Positions 17,398 through 26,919 of a stretch of DNA of 64,000 nt are shown here, one piece after another. The notes under the pieces were generated by a model. The model was not told the origin of the DNA. It worked only from the letters and a program-made list of their open reading frames with translations, and searched no databases. The first letter of the stretch is position 1. The number at the start of each line of letters is the position of its first letter. This DNA is from an uncultured Sulfitobacter sp. (GTDB lineage Bacteria; Pseudomonadota; Alphaproteobacteria; Rhodobacterales; Rhodobacteraceae), in the NCBI RefSeq assembly GCF_947499945.1, contig NZ_CANMQD010000007.1, forward strand, positions 42,972-106,971, read 5' to 3'. The translations under genes were made by a program, and so were the position numbers.

Positions 17398-18603
17398 ATG
17401 AATATTCTTAAAAAGCTATCTCTCAGTGTTTCGGCACTGGCCATGGTAGCATCAGCAGCATCAGCAGAAATCAGCGATGGCGTTGTTAAGATCGGTGTGT
17501 TGACCGACATGTCCGGTACCTATTCCGACCTTTCAGGTGAAGGCGCGGTTGTGGCTACGCAGATGGCCATCGACGAGTTTGGCGGTACGGTTGCTGGTGC
17601 TCCGATTGAGATCGTGTCAGCCGACCATCAGAACAAGGCTGACATCGCGGCCAACAAGGCCCGCGAGTGGGGTGACACCCAGCAGGTTGACGCATTTGCG
17701 GAACTGGTGACGACATCCGTTGCGCTTGCTGTTTTCGAAGTGGCAAAACAGCAGAACAAAATCGCGCTGGTCTCTGGTGCTGCGTCTTCTCCCCTGACCA
17801 GCGATGCCTGCATTCCGACCGGTTTGCACTGGACCTATAACACCCGCGCGCTGGCTGTGGGCACTGGCTCAGCCATCGTAAAAGAGGGCGGAGATTCCTG
17901 GTATTTTCTGACTGCTGATTATGCGTTTGGCGAAGCGCTTCAGGGTGACGTGACCAAAGTAGTCGAGGCTGAGGGCGGCACTGTTCTGGGCGCGGCAAAG
18001 CATCCATTCCCTGCGTCGGACTTTTCATCTTTTGTCCTGCAGGCGCAGGCATCTGGTGCCAAAGTCGTTGGTTTGGCCAATGCCGGTGCCGATACCATCA
18101 ACGCGATCAAAGCGGCCAACGAATTTGGTCTTGTCGCGGCAGGCCAAAAAGTTGCGGGCCTGCTGGTCTTCCTGACGGACGTACATGCACTTGGTCTGGA
18201 CACCGCTCAGGGCCTGCAAATGACCGTCAGTTTCTATTGGGATCTCAACGACGAAACACGCGCCTGGTCGCAGAAGTTCTTTGAGAAAACAGGCAAGATG
18301 CCAACGGGCGTTCAGGCGGGCACATACTCGTCAGTTCTTCACTACCTGCGGGCGATCGAGGCAACTGGTTCGGATGACACCGACACAGTGTTGGCAAAGA
18401 TGCGTGAAATGCCTGTGAACGATGCTTTCGCAACGAACGGTGTTTTGCGCACAGACGGACGCATGGTTCATGACATGTTCCTCGCCGAGGTAAAGTCGCC
18501 TGCTGAATCTTCCGGGCCATGGGACTACCTCAAGATCGTGCGCACCATTCCCGGTGAAGAAGCTTACGGACCACTCTCCGAAAGCAACTGCCCAACCAAA
18601 TAA
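17398..18603 (+). CDS. ABC transporter periplasmic substrate-binding protein (branched-chain type)
   Basis: 401 residues from the ATG at 17398, preceded by GGAGGAGGA. A signal peptide (MNILKKLSLSVSALAMVASAASA) directs it to the periplasm. The mature protein begins EISDGVVKIGVLTDMSGTY, the start of the type I periplasmic-binding (peripla_BP_6) fold of the LivK/HAAT class. Two cysteines (SDACIPT and SNCPTK) may form a disulfide, as in many relatives. It delivers the unknown substrate to LivHM. A strong stem-loop follows its stop codon. Substrate identity cannot be read from the sequence. Confidence 0.92.
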   Translation: MNILKKLSLSVSALAMVASAASAEISDGVVKIGVLTDMSGTYSDLSGEGAVVATQMAIDEFGGTVAGAPIEIVSADHQNKADIAANKAREWGDTQQVDAFAELVTTSVALAVFEVAKQQNKIALVSGAASSPLTSDACIPTGLHWTYNTRALAVGTGSAIVKEGGDSWYFLTADYAFGEALQGDVTKVVEAEGGTVLGAAKHPFPASDFSSFVLQAQASGAKVVGLANAGADTINAIKAANEFGLVAAGQKVAGLLVFLTDVHALGLDTAQGLQMTVSFYWDLNDETRAWSQKFFEKTGKMPTGVQAGTYSSVLHYLRAIEATGSDDTDTVLAKMREMPVNDAFATNGVLRTDGRMVHDMFLAEVKSPAESSGPWDYLKIVRTIPGEEAYGPLSESNCPTK

Positions 18604-18613
18604 GACCAAACGG

Positions 18614-18642
18614 CCCGCCAGACGCCATGCGCGTTTGGCGGG
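18614..18642 (+). promoter_or_regulatory. Stem-loop after the substrate-binding protein gene
   Basis: A 12-bp stem with one G-T wobble (CCCGCCAGACGC / GCGTTTGGCGGG, loop CATGC) without a following T-run. This looks like an mRNA 3'-end stabiliser or partial attenuator that keeps the binding protein more abundant than the permeases. Confidence 0.6.
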
Positions 18643-18677
18643 TTCCGTGCGCACAACCACTTTAGGACATTGTTGAT

Positions 18678-19568
18678 ATGCTGACAGATCTACTGGGTAT
18701 TCCGCCCCAAGTCCTTTTCGGCCAGCTTATGCTCGGTTTGATCAATGGGGCGTTTTATGCCGTTCTCTCCCTCGGACTGGCCGTCATTTTTGGCCTGCTG
18801 AACATCGTGAATTTTGCGCACGGCGCGTTCTACATGCTCGGTGCCTTCGCCACAGTCGCGGTGACGCAATATCTTGGGATAGGGTATTGGGGTGCCTTGA
18901 TCGTCGCACCTTTGGTTGTTGGCGCTTTCGGAGCAGCCATTGAATATTTCCTGCTGCGGCGCCTCACCGGTGTGGATCACCTTTATGGCCTTCTTCTTAC
19001 CTTTGGATTGGCGCTGGTTATCGAGGGCTCGTTTGTAAAAATGTTTGGGGCTTCGGGCCTGCCATACCCTGTCCCCGCACAATTGACTGGCGGCGTGAAC
19101 CTTGGGTTCATGTTTCTGCCTTGGTATCGTGGTTGGGTTGTTGTTGCGTCGCTCGCGGTCTGCATCGCCACGTGGTTTCTGTTTGAACGCACCAAGATTG
19201 GTGCATATCTGCGAGCCGGAACCGAGAACCCAAAGCTTTTGCAAGCCTTTGGTGTGAATGTTCCCCTGCTGACAACACTCGCCTATGGCTACGGCGTAGC
19301 GCTTGCTGCTTTCGCAGGTGTGCTGGTCGCTCCGATCACCCAAGTCAGCCCGCTGATGGGGTCAAATCTGATCATTGTGGTTTTCGCAGTGGTCGTCATT
19401 GGCGGCATGGGGTCGATCATGGGGGCCGTTGTAACCGGTTTGGCAATGGGCGTGATCGAAGGTCTGACCCGCGTGTTTTGGCCCGAAGCATCAGCAACCG
19501 TCATCTTTATGGTCATGGCCATCGTTCTGGTCCTTCGACCAGCGGGCCTCTTTGGCAAAACAGCGTGA
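18678..19568 (+). CDS. livH: Branched-chain-type ABC transporter permease LivH
   Basis: 296 residues with about eight hydrophobic helices. The segment GLAVIFGLLNIVNFAHGAFYMLGAF near the N-terminus is diagnostic for LivH permeases, and GGMGSIMGAVVTGLAMGVIEGL near the C-terminus is the coupling-loop region. It forms one half of the inner-membrane channel for the importer encoded at 15.8-20.5 kb. It is followed by livM after 12 bases. Confidence 0.92.
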   Translation: MLTDLLGIPPQVLFGQLMLGLINGAFYAVLSLGLAVIFGLLNIVNFAHGAFYMLGAFATVAVTQYLGIGYWGALIVAPLVVGAFGAAIEYFLLRRLTGVDHLYGLLLTFGLALVIEGSFVKMFGASGLPYPVPAQLTGGVNLGFMFLPWYRGWVVVASLAVCIATWFLFERTKIGAYLRAGTENPKLLQAFGVNVPLLTTLAYGYGVALAAFAGVLVAPITQVSPLMGSNLIIVVFAVVVIGGMGSIMGAVVTGLAMGVIEGLTRVFWPEASATVIFMVMAIVLVLRPAGLFGKTA

Positions 19569-19580
19569 GGAAATAAGAAT

Positions 19581-20504
19581 ATGAACTCCAAAATTGGATA
19601 TCTGATCGCGTTTGCCATCCTTCTGGTTCTGCCATTTGTGGTCTACCCCGTCTTTTTGATGAAATTGCTTTGTTTCGCCCTTTTTGCCAGCGCGTTTAAC
19701 CTGATCCTTGGCTTCGGCGGCTTGCTAAGCTTCGGTCACGCGGCGTTTTTCGGTGGCGCGGGCTACATCACAGGTCATGCCTTAAAAGTTTGGGGTCTCC
19801 CCACCGAGTTGGGCATCTTGTTCGGCGCATTGACAGCGGGTCTGCTAGGTTTGCTAATCGGTATGTTGGCGATCCGTCGGCAGGGCATTTATTTCGCCAT
19901 GATCACATTAGCTATGGCGCAAATGGTCTACTTCATCTTTGTCAGTTCCGATTTCACCGGTGGTGAAAACGGTCTTCAGGGGGTGCCGCGCGGTTACGCT
20001 CTGGGTTTCATCGATCTGCAAAACGACTTGTCGATGTACTACTTCGTATTGGCAATCTTTGTTGCCGCCTTCTTTATAATCTCGCGAACTGTAAACTCGC
20101 CCTTCGGGCAAGTCCTCAGCGCAATTCGGGACAATGAAGATCGGGCAACGTCGCTTGGTTATGATGTCGATCGCTATAAATTGCTGGCCTTCGTACTTTC
20201 TGCAACCTTTGCCGGACTGGCCGGAGGGACCAAGACAGTCGTATTCCAACTCGCCTCACTGACAGATTCTCATTGGCACATGTCTGGTGAAGTCGTCCTT
20301 ATGACACTGCTTGGCGGATTGGGCACGATTGCTGGTCCGTCAGTTGGTGCTGCCATCATCATCACGCTTCAGAACTATCTGGCATCCGGTCCGCTTGGTG
20401 CGTGGGTACCTGTCGTACTCGGTGTGATCTTTGTGGTCTGTGTGTTGGCCTTTCGCCGCGGCGTCGTCGGGGAACTTCACGCGTTCATTAAGAAATCGTT
20501 CTGA
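19581..20504 (+). CDS. livM: Branched-chain-type ABC transporter permease LivM
   Basis: 307 residues, about nine hydrophobic helices. FALFASAFNLILGFGGLLSFGHAAF and SAIRDNEDRATSLGYDVDRYKLLAFVLSA are the conserved LivM segments, the second being the cytoplasmic loop contacting the ATPases. It pairs with LivH to form the translocation path. It lies directly upstream of etfB with 35 bases between. Confidence 0.92.
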   Translation: MNSKIGYLIAFAILLVLPFVVYPVFLMKLLCFALFASAFNLILGFGGLLSFGHAAFFGGAGYITGHALKVWGLPTELGILFGALTAGLLGLLIGMLAIRRQGIYFAMITLAMAQMVYFIFVSSDFTGGENGLQGVPRGYALGFIDLQNDLSMYYFVLAIFVAAFFIISRTVNSPFGQVLSAIRDNEDRATSLGYDVDRYKLLAFVLSATFAGLAGGTKTVVFQLASLTDSHWHMSGEVVLMTLLGGLGTIAGPSVGAAIIITLQNYLASGPLGAWVPVVLGVIFVVCVLAFRRGVVGELHAFIKKSF

Positions 20505-20539
20505 GACTTGCATGCGATGAATAACAGGAGTTTGAGATT

Positions 20540-21298
20540 ATGAAGGTTCTCGTCCCAGTTAAACGGGTTATTGACTACAACGTGAAAGTGCGCGTCAAAG
20601 CGGACGGGTCGGGTGTTGATCTCGCTAACGTAAAAATGTCGATGAACCCGTTTGACGAGATTTCTGTCGAACAGGCGATCCGTCTAAAAGAAGCGGGCCA
20701 GGTCGATGAGATCGTCGTCGTTTCCATCGGTGTAAAGCAAGCACAGGAAACTCTGCGCACAGCGTTGGCCATGGGTGCGGACCGCGCCATTTTGGTTGTC
20801 GCGACGGATGATTTGCATAACGACATTGAGCCACTTGCAGTTGCCAAAATTCTTAAAGCGATTGTAGACGAAGAAAAGCCGGGTTTGGTTTTGACCGGCA
20901 AGCAAGCCATCGACAACGACATGAACGCGACAGGTCAGATGTTGTCGGCCCTTTTGGGCTGGTCACAAGCGACATTTGCCTCCGAAGTCGAGATCGCAGG
21001 TGACAAGGCCAAGGTCTCACGCGAAGTGGACGGCGGAATGCAGACTATTGAAGTCACGATGCCAACTGTCATCACCGTCGATTTACGTCTGAACGAGCCG
21101 CGCTACGCATCACTGCCCAATATCATGAAGGCCAAGAAAAAGCAGATGGATGAAAAGACACCGGCGAACTACGGCGTTGATGTCACCAACCGCCTGGAAA
21201 TCGTCAAAACAGTTGAACCGGCTGAGCGTGCGGCCGGAATAAAGGTTGCTTCTGTGGATGAATTGGTCGCGAAACTCAAAGAAGCGGGGGCTGTGTAA
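20540..21298 (+). CDS. etfB: Electron transfer flavoprotein beta subunit
   Basis: 252 residues starting [19 protein letters not shown], with [22 protein letters not shown] and [23 protein letters not shown], which are standard EtfB landmarks (AMP site and the recognition loop). Together with EtfA it accepts electrons from acyl-CoA dehydrogenases and passes them to ETF-ubiquinone oxidoreductase. All three partners are encoded within the next 5 kb. The stop codon directly abuts the etfA start with no gap. Confidence 0.95.
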   Translation: MKVLVPVKRVIDYNVKVRVKADGSGVDLANVKMSMNPFDEISVEQAIRLKEAGQVDEIVVVSIGVKQAQETLRTALAMGADRAILVVATDDLHNDIEPLAVAKILKAIVDEEKPGLVLTGKQAIDNDMNATGQMLSALLGWSQATFASEVEIAGDKAKVSREVDGGMQTIEVTMPTVITVDLRLNEPRYASLPNIMKAKKKQMDEKTPANYGVDVTNRLEIVKTVEPAERAAGIKVASVDELVAKLKEAGAV

Positions 21299-22225
21299 AT
21301 GGCTGTTCTACTCCTTGCAGAAGTAACTGACGGTGAACTGGCGATGGATGCAACGGCCAAGGCTGTTACCGCAGCCAAGCCATTGGGTAAAATCACTATT
21401 TTGGCTGCTGGCGGCTCTGCAGCCGCAGCCGGTGATGCAGCGTCCAAGATAGATGGCGTGTCCAAAGTGTTGGTCGCCGAGGATGCGTCCTTGGGTCACC
21501 GTTTGGCCGAATCCACAGCGGCGCTGATCGTATCGCTTGTGGGTGACTTTGAGCACATCGTCGCCCCGGCCACCACGGACGCCAAGAACGTTATGCCTCG
21601 AGTTGCGGCATTGCTGGACGTTATGATGATATCTGATGCATCCGGCGTAGTGGACGCAAACACATTCGAGCGTCCGGTCTATGCAGGCAACGCTGTCCAA
21701 ACAGTCAGATCGTCGGACGCGAAAAAGGTTATCACTTTCCGCACATCTACATTCGATGCGGCAGGGGGCGGTGGCTCTGCGGTTGTCGAGGCAGTAGGCG
21801 CAGTAACAAACCCCGGCTTGTCCGAATGGATAGAGGACAAGCTTGCAGCCTCTGATCGCCCAGAATTGACATCAGCAGGTGTGGTTGTGTCCGGTGGTCG
21901 CGGTGTCGGGTCCGAAGATGACTTTGCGATGATCGAAAAACTGGCCGACAAACTCGGTGCCGCCGTGGGCGCATCCCGTGCGGCAGTCGACAGCGGTTAT
22001 GCCCCGAACGATTGGCAGGTTGGCCAGACGGGCAAGGTCGTAGCCCCTGATCTGTACGTAGCCATCGGCATCTCTGGTGCGATTCAGCACCTTGCCGGCA
22101 TGAAAGACAGCAAGATCATCGTCGCCATCAACAAAGACGAAGAAGCCCCCATCTTTCAGGTCGCCGATTTCGGCCTTGTTGCGGACCTATTTGAGGCAGT
22201 GCCTCAACTAATCGAAAAACTTTGA
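21299..22225 (+). CDS. etfA: Electron transfer flavoprotein alpha subunit
   Basis: 308 residues. The C-terminal FAD domain shows the EtfA signature: VVVSGGRGVGSEDDF, AAVGASRAAVDSGYAPNDWQVGQTGKVVAPDLY and LYVAIGISGAIQHLAGM. It forms the ETF heterodimer with EtfB. The paired genes lie inside a dedicated catabolic operon and not at a stand-alone housekeeping locus, so this is likely a second, pathway-specific ETF. Confidence 0.95.
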   Translation: MAVLLLAEVTDGELAMDATAKAVTAAKPLGKITILAAGGSAAAAGDAASKIDGVSKVLVAEDASLGHRLAESTAALIVSLVGDFEHIVAPATTDAKNVMPRVAALLDVMMISDASGVVDANTFERPVYAGNAVQTVRSSDAKKVITFRTSTFDAAGGGGSAVVEAVGAVTNPGLSEWIEDKLAASDRPELTSAGVVVSGGRGVGSEDDFAMIEKLADKLGAAVGASRAAVDSGYAPNDWQVGQTGKVVAPDLYVAIGISGAIQHLAGMKDSKIIVAINKDEEAPIFQVADFGLVADLFEAVPQLIEKL

Positions 22226-22246
22226 TCTTAACGGAGAACCCAAACC

Positions 22247-24037
22247 ATGACATATAACGCTCCGATTGAAGACATGATCTTCGTGCTCGAAGAACTTTGC
22301 GGCCTTAAAGACATCGCCGAACTCCCTGGTCTGGAGGAAGCTACTCCCGACATGGTGGCGGCAATTCTTGAGGAAGCTGGCAAATTCGCCTCACAGGTGT
22401 TGTCACCTTTGAACGCTGTTGGTGACATCAAAGGGCTTGGATTTGACAAAGGTGAAGTGACGACACCGGACGGGTGGAAGTCAGCCTATGATCAGCTTGT
22501 TGAGATGGGTTGGAATTCACCGACTGCAGACGGCGAACATGGCGGCATGGGCCTTCCTGCTGTCGTGAACGCCTGCATTCAAGAAATGTTTCAAGGTGCA
22601 AATGCTGCATTTCAACTATGCCCGATGTTGACGCAGGGCGCGATCGAGGCTGTGGAGGGTTTTGCATCGCCCGCGTTGAAGGAAACCTATCTGCCCAAAC
22701 TCGTTAGTGGTGAATGGACGGGTACGATGAACCTGACAGAGCCCCAAGCGGGCTCGGATCTGGCTGCAATACGCTCAAAAGCTGTGCCACAGGGCGATCA
22801 CTATCTGATCTCGGGTCAAAAGATTTATATCACTCATGGCGAACACGACATGACCGAAAACATCATCCATCTGGTGTTGGCACGACTTCCTGATGCACCA
22901 GCAGGGGTGAAAGGTATTTCGCTATTTGTGGTGCCAAAGTTCTTGATCACTGAAGATGGTAGTTTGGGCGAACGCAACGATATGCGCTGCGTTTCAATCG
23001 AACATAAACTGGGCATTCATGCGAGTCCAACCTGTACCCTTGCCTTTGGCGATAACGGCGGTGCAGTGGGGTACTTGGTGGGCGAGCCGAACGTCGGCTT
23101 GCAGTACATGTTCGCGATGATGAACAATGCGCGTCTGAATGTGGGCTTGCAAGGTGTTGGCATCGCCGAACACGCGACCCAACACGCAACCCATTATGCA
23201 ATGGAACGCAAACAAGGCGGAACACCTGAGGACAGCGGCGTTGCAACGATCATCGGGCATCCTGATGTTCGTCGGATGCTGGGATTGATGAAGTCACGGA
23301 CCGAGGCGGCACGTATCTTGGCATATCGCGCAGCCCGATCGCTGGATTACTCTCAAAGGTCAGTTGACGCCAATGAAAAAGCACGCCACCAGCGCCGTGT
23401 TGACCTGCTAATACCTGTGGTCAAAGGCTGGTCGACGGAATTGTCAGTGCAGACCGCATCACTCGGCATTCAAGTCCACGGTGGTATGGGGTACGTCGAA
23501 GAAACCGGGGCTGCTCAATACCTAAGAGATGCTCGGATCACGACGATCTATGAAGGTACGACGGGAATTCAGGCTCTTGACTTGATCGGCCGTAAAATAT
23601 TGCGTGACCGTGGTAAAGCCGCTCTCGAAATCGTCAGAGATATGCGGGCCACCGCGCTGGTACTTGCGGATCAGCAGGGCTCATCAGCGGATTGGCCTGC
23701 ACTAAGCGGCGTTGTAAGTGGATCCGCTGAACTAATCGAAAACGTAACCAATTGGATTTTGGAGCAGAACGGCCATGAGCCGCAGGCCGTAGCAACAGAT
23801 GTCCTCGAACTATTTGGGATTGCGTTGGGTGCATGGGCAATGGGTGATGCGGCTTTAAGCGCAGGACGACACATAGAAGGTCGGTCTGGTACTGCGTATC
23901 ACGATGCCAAGATGAAAACCGTCAAGTTCTACATGGCCAATGTGGTCCCTCATGCAAACGCACTCTCGATGATAATTACCGGTGCGGCTCCATCGATCCT
24001 CAATTTGAAAGCAAGTGATTTTGGGACGGCGGCCTAG
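22247..24037 (+). CDS. Acyl-CoA dehydrogenase, long DmdC-like type
   Basis: 596 residues, the length of the FadE/DmdC-type dehydrogenases with an extra C-terminal domain, not the 380-residue classic form. FAD/substrate segments WTGTMNLTEPQAGSDLA and GIQVHGGMGYVEE are conserved, and the catalytic base is Glu436 in TIYEGTTGIQALDL. It oxidises an acyl-CoA to the 2-enoyl-CoA and reduces ETF, encoded directly upstream. Close relatives include 3-methylmercaptopropionyl-CoA dehydrogenase (DmdC), but without dmdA or other DMSP genes nearby that substrate is only one possibility. Confidence 0.92.
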   Translation: MTYNAPIEDMIFVLEELCGLKDIAELPGLEEATPDMVAAILEEAGKFASQVLSPLNAVGDIKGLGFDKGEVTTPDGWKSAYDQLVEMGWNSPTADGEHGGMGLPAVVNACIQEMFQGANAAFQLCPMLTQGAIEAVEGFASPALKETYLPKLVSGEWTGTMNLTEPQAGSDLAAIRSKAVPQGDHYLISGQKIYITHGEHDMTENIIHLVLARLPDAPAGVKGISLFVVPKFLITEDGSLGERNDMRCVSIEHKLGIHASPTCTLAFGDNGGAVGYLVGEPNVGLQYMFAMMNNARLNVGLQGVGIAEHATQHATHYAMERKQGGTPEDSGVATIIGHPDVRRMLGLMKSRTEAARILAYRAARSLDYSQRSVDANEKARHQRRVDLLIPVVKGWSTELSVQTASLGIQVHGGMGYVEETGAAQYLRDARITTIYEGTTGIQALDLIGRKILRDRGKAALEIVRDMRATALVLADQQGSSADWPALSGVVSGSAELIENVTNWILEQNGHEPQAVATDVLELFGIALGAWAMGDAALSAGRHIEGRSGTAYHDAKMKTVKFYMANVVPHANALSMIITGAAPSILNLKASDFGTAA

Positions 24038-24096
24038 ATGTGTAAGCCGTCGAAACTGGCCGGTTGGATGCTTATCGCTCCCTTAGTGAGGCATCA

Positions 24097-25746
24097 ATGA
24101 AGCAAGTCTCTCGTGAAACCATGGAATACGATGTTGTGATTGTCGGGGCAGGGCCTGCTGGCCTTGCCGCGGCAATCAGGCTCAAGCAACTTGACGCTGA
24201 TTGCCAAGTCGTTGTGCTTGAGAAAGGCTCCGAAGTTGGCGCCCATATTCTGTCGGGTGCGGTGCTGGACCCTTGCGGCCTCGATACGTTGATACCGGAT
24301 TGGAAAGACAAAGGCGCGCCCGTGACCGTGGCTGTAAAAGAAGACAACTTTTACATGCTGGGCGAAGCCGGGCAGGTGCGTATCCCTAACTTTCCAATGC
24401 CGCCACTGATGAGCAACCACGGCAACTATATCGTTTCAATGGGAAATGTTTGTCGCTGGATGGCCGAGCAAGCCGAGGGCCTGGGCGTGGACATCTTCCC
24501 CGGCATGTCAGTTTCTGAATTGGTCTATGCCGAAGATGGCAGCGTCAAAGGCGTGGTTGCGGGTGAGTTCGGCAAGAATCCTGATGGCAGCCAAAGTGAA
24601 GCCTATGAGCCCGGCATGGAGTTGCATGGCAAATACGTTTTTCTGGGCGAAGGTGTGCGCGGATCGTTGGCGCAGCAAGTGATCTCGAAATTCGACCTCT
24701 CAAAGGGCCATGAACCCCAAAAGTACGGCCTTGGCATGAAGGAAATCTGGGAAATTGATCCAGCCAAGCATGTTGAGGGCCGTGTGACCCACACGATGGG
24801 CTGGCCTTTGGGCAAGAACGCAGGCGGCGGGTCATTCATTTATCACCTTGAAAACAATCAGGTCTACGTCGGTTTTGTTGTCCATCTAAACTACAAGAAT
24901 CCGCATTTGTTCCCGTACATGGAATTCCAGCGGTTCAAGCATCACCCGATGGTGGCCGACCTTCTGGAGGGTGGTAAGAGGGTGGCATATGGTGCGCGGG
25001 CTATTTCCGAGGGTGGATACCAATCGATGCCGAAAATGGTGGCACCCGGCGTAGCGCTTTTGGGATGTTCTGTGGGCATGGTTAACGTGCCGCGCATCAA
25101 AGGCAATCACAATGCAATACTGTCAGGTAAGGCCGCTGCCGAGGCTGCTTTTGCAGCCATTCAGGCGGGCCGTTCGGGCGATGAGCTTTCAGAGTATGAG
25201 GCGGAAGTCCGTAACGGGGCGATCGGCAAGGATCTGAAAACAGTGCGCAATGTCAAACCGTTGTGGTCAAAGTACGGGTTAGTTGCTTCGCTTGTCGTTG
25301 GCGGTCTGGACATGTGGACGAACACTTTCGGGGTTTCTCTAATGGGGACACTGAAGCACGGCAAGACCGATGCAGCAGCGACCGAAATCGCCGACAGACA
25401 CAAGGTCATCGAGTATCCCAAGCCTGACGGCAAGCTGTCGTTTGACCGACTGACCAATGTGGCATTTTCTTTCACGAACCACGAAGAAAACCAGCCTGCG
25501 CACCTGACATTAAAGGATGTAAGCGAGCCGGTAAAAATCAACTTGCCGAAATTTGGCGGACCTGCGGCACGTTATTGCCCTGCGGGCGTCTATGAATTCG
25601 TTGAGGAAGAAGGCAAGGCCCCCCGTTTCATCATCAACTTCCAGAACTGCGTGCACTGCAAGACCTGCGACATCAAAGATCCGGGCCAGAACATCGTCTG
25701 GACCACGCCGCAAGGGGGCGACGGGCCAAATTATCCAAATATGTGA
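24097..25746 (+). CDS. Electron transfer flavoprotein-ubiquinone oxidoreductase
   Basis: 549 residues from the ATG at 24097 (GAGG upstream); a TTG at 24064 is less likely. The N-terminal FAD site VVIVGAGPAGLAAAIRL, the middle GGYQSMPKMVAPGVALLGCSVGMVN, and the C-terminal 4Fe-4S cluster NCVHCKTCDIKDPGQNI are diagnostic. The enzyme sits on the inner membrane and moves electrons from reduced ETF to ubiquinone. With etfBA and the acyl-CoA dehydrogenase it completes a self-contained electron path for this beta-oxidation operon. Confidence 0.94.
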   Translation: MKQVSRETMEYDVVIVGAGPAGLAAAIRLKQLDADCQVVVLEKGSEVGAHILSGAVLDPCGLDTLIPDWKDKGAPVTVAVKEDNFYMLGEAGQVRIPNFPMPPLMSNHGNYIVSMGNVCRWMAEQAEGLGVDIFPGMSVSELVYAEDGSVKGVVAGEFGKNPDGSQSEAYEPGMELHGKYVFLGEGVRGSLAQQVISKFDLSKGHEPQKYGLGMKEIWEIDPAKHVEGRVTHTMGWPLGKNAGGGSFIYHLENNQVYVGFVVHLNYKNPHLFPYMEFQRFKHHPMVADLLEGGKRVAYGARAISEGGYQSMPKMVAPGVALLGCSVGMVNVPRIKGNHNAILSGKAAAEAAFAAIQAGRSGDELSEYEAEVRNGAIGKDLKTVRNVKPLWSKYGLVASLVVGGLDMWTNTFGVSLMGTLKHGKTDAAATEIADRHKVIEYPKPDGKLSFDRLTNVAFSFTNHEENQPAHLTLKDVSEPVKINLPKFGGPAARYCPAGVYEFVEEEGKAPRFIINFQNCVHCKTCDIKDPGQNIVWTTPQGGDGPNYPNM

Positions 25747-25773
25747 CTAAGAAATAATGGCGAGGACAATACC

Positions 25774-26223
25774 ATGAACGAACTGAACGGTTACGATATT
25801 GAGGATCTTGAGGTCGGCATGACGGCGACGTTCTCAAAGACCATTACAGAGGCTGACATCGTCCTTTTCGCCGGCGCTTCAGGCGACAACAACGCAATCC
25901 ACATTAACGAAGCTTTTGCCAAGACGACACCATTCAAAGGCAGAATAGCCCATGGGTTTTTGACCGCCAGTACCATTTCGGCGGCTATTGCAAACAGGCT
26001 GCCCGGCCCCGGGACAATCTATATGTCCCAGCAAATGAGTTTTCTTGGCCCAGTCCGCCCTGGTGATACCGTGGATGCAGTCGTGACTGTCAAAGAGCTG
26101 ATCCGGGACAAAAGCCGAGCAGTGTTGGAAACAGTGTGCTCCGTCGAAGGGGCGGTTGTTGTAAGCGGTGAAGCATTGGTCAAGACGACCTCTGCCGCAA
26201 AAAGAACTGCCAAAGCATCGTAA
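25774..26223 (+). CDS. MaoC-like (R)-specific enoyl-CoA hydratase
   Basis: 149 residues forming a single hot-dog domain. The hydratase-2 motif is present: FAGASGDNNAIHINEAFA followed by GRIAHGFLTAS, with the catalytic Asp and His in place. PhaJ-type members produce (R)-3-hydroxyacyl-CoA, the monomer used by PHA synthase, and phaC is 3.2 kb downstream in the same block. It may therefore divert beta-oxidation intermediates into polymer. Hydration for another acyl-CoA is an alternative. Confidence 0.88.
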   Translation: MNELNGYDIEDLEVGMTATFSKTITEADIVLFAGASGDNNAIHINEAFAKTTPFKGRIAHGFLTASTISAAIANRLPGPGTIYMSQQMSFLGPVRPGDTVDAVVTVKELIRDKSRAVLETVCSVEGAVVVSGEALVKTTSAAKRTAKAS

Positions 26224-26276
26224 TTTGTCTGAAATTTGGCTTTGGCCTGCTCGACGGAACTTGAGGGGGTAACAAA

Positions 26277-26849
26277 ATGACGAAACAACCAATTAGCCGA
26301 TATCCAATACCTGACATCTTTGATCTGCCAGACGACATAAGAGAGCGGATTATTGGAGTTCAGGAGAAGGCCGGATTCATTCCCAATGTCTTTCTGACCT
26401 TAGCTCACCGCCCAGCAGAGTTTAGGGCATTTATGGCGTACCACGATGCCGTAATGGAAAGCGAAAGCGGGCTCACCCAAGCAGACCGTGAGATGATTAT
26501 TGTCGTTACCTCTAGCGACAACAGCTGCCAGTATTGTGTTGTTGCACACGGAGCTATCCTGCGGATACGCGCGAAGAACTCCACTATTTCTGATCAAGTT
26601 GCGGCCAATTATCGAAAGTCGGATATCACGCTGCGTCAAAAAGCGATGCTCGATTTTGCATTGAAGGTGTCAAATGATGCAAAAGCTATCAATGACACCG
26701 ATTTCGAGCTTTTACGCGAACATGGTTTTTCGGATGAGGATATTTGGGATATTGCCGGGGTGACTTCCTTTTTCGGACTGTCCAACCGGATGGCCAACTT
26801 CACATCAATGCGCCCGAATTCCGAATTTTATATGATGGGGCGCGGGTAA
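26277..26849 (+). CDS. AhpD/carboxymuconolactone decarboxylase-fold peroxidase-related protein
   Basis: 190 residues. The AhpD-like redox motif NSCQYCVVAHG has Cys84, Cys87 and His91, matching the CxxC...H centre of alkylhydroperoxidase D-like proteins. The C-terminal SDEDIWDIAGVTSFFGLSNRMAN is typical of the uncharacterised peroxidase-related subgroup. It is cytoplasmic. Within a flavin-rich beta-oxidation operon it could remove peroxides or act as a thiol reductase, but the function is unproven. Confidence 0.82.
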   Translation: MTKQPISRYPIPDIFDLPDDIRERIIGVQEKAGFIPNVFLTLAHRPAEFRAFMAYHDAVMESESGLTQADREMIIVVTSSDNSCQYCVVAHGAILRIRAKNSTISDQVAANYRKSDITLRQKAMLDFALKVSNDAKAINDTDFELLREHGFSDEDIWDIAGVTSFFGLSNRMANFTSMRPNSEFYMMGRG

Positions 26850-26919
26850 TCCGCCGTCTGTATCCATCTATTTTTTCCGCCGACTATGTGGCCGATACTG
26901 GTCTTAACAGGAGTAAGAA

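Noticed and set aside
14119..24037. DMSP demethylation (dmdABCD) gene set
   Set aside because: DmdB- and DmdC-like enzymes and a crotonase are present, but there is no dmdA and the resemblance of these broad families is not specific enough.
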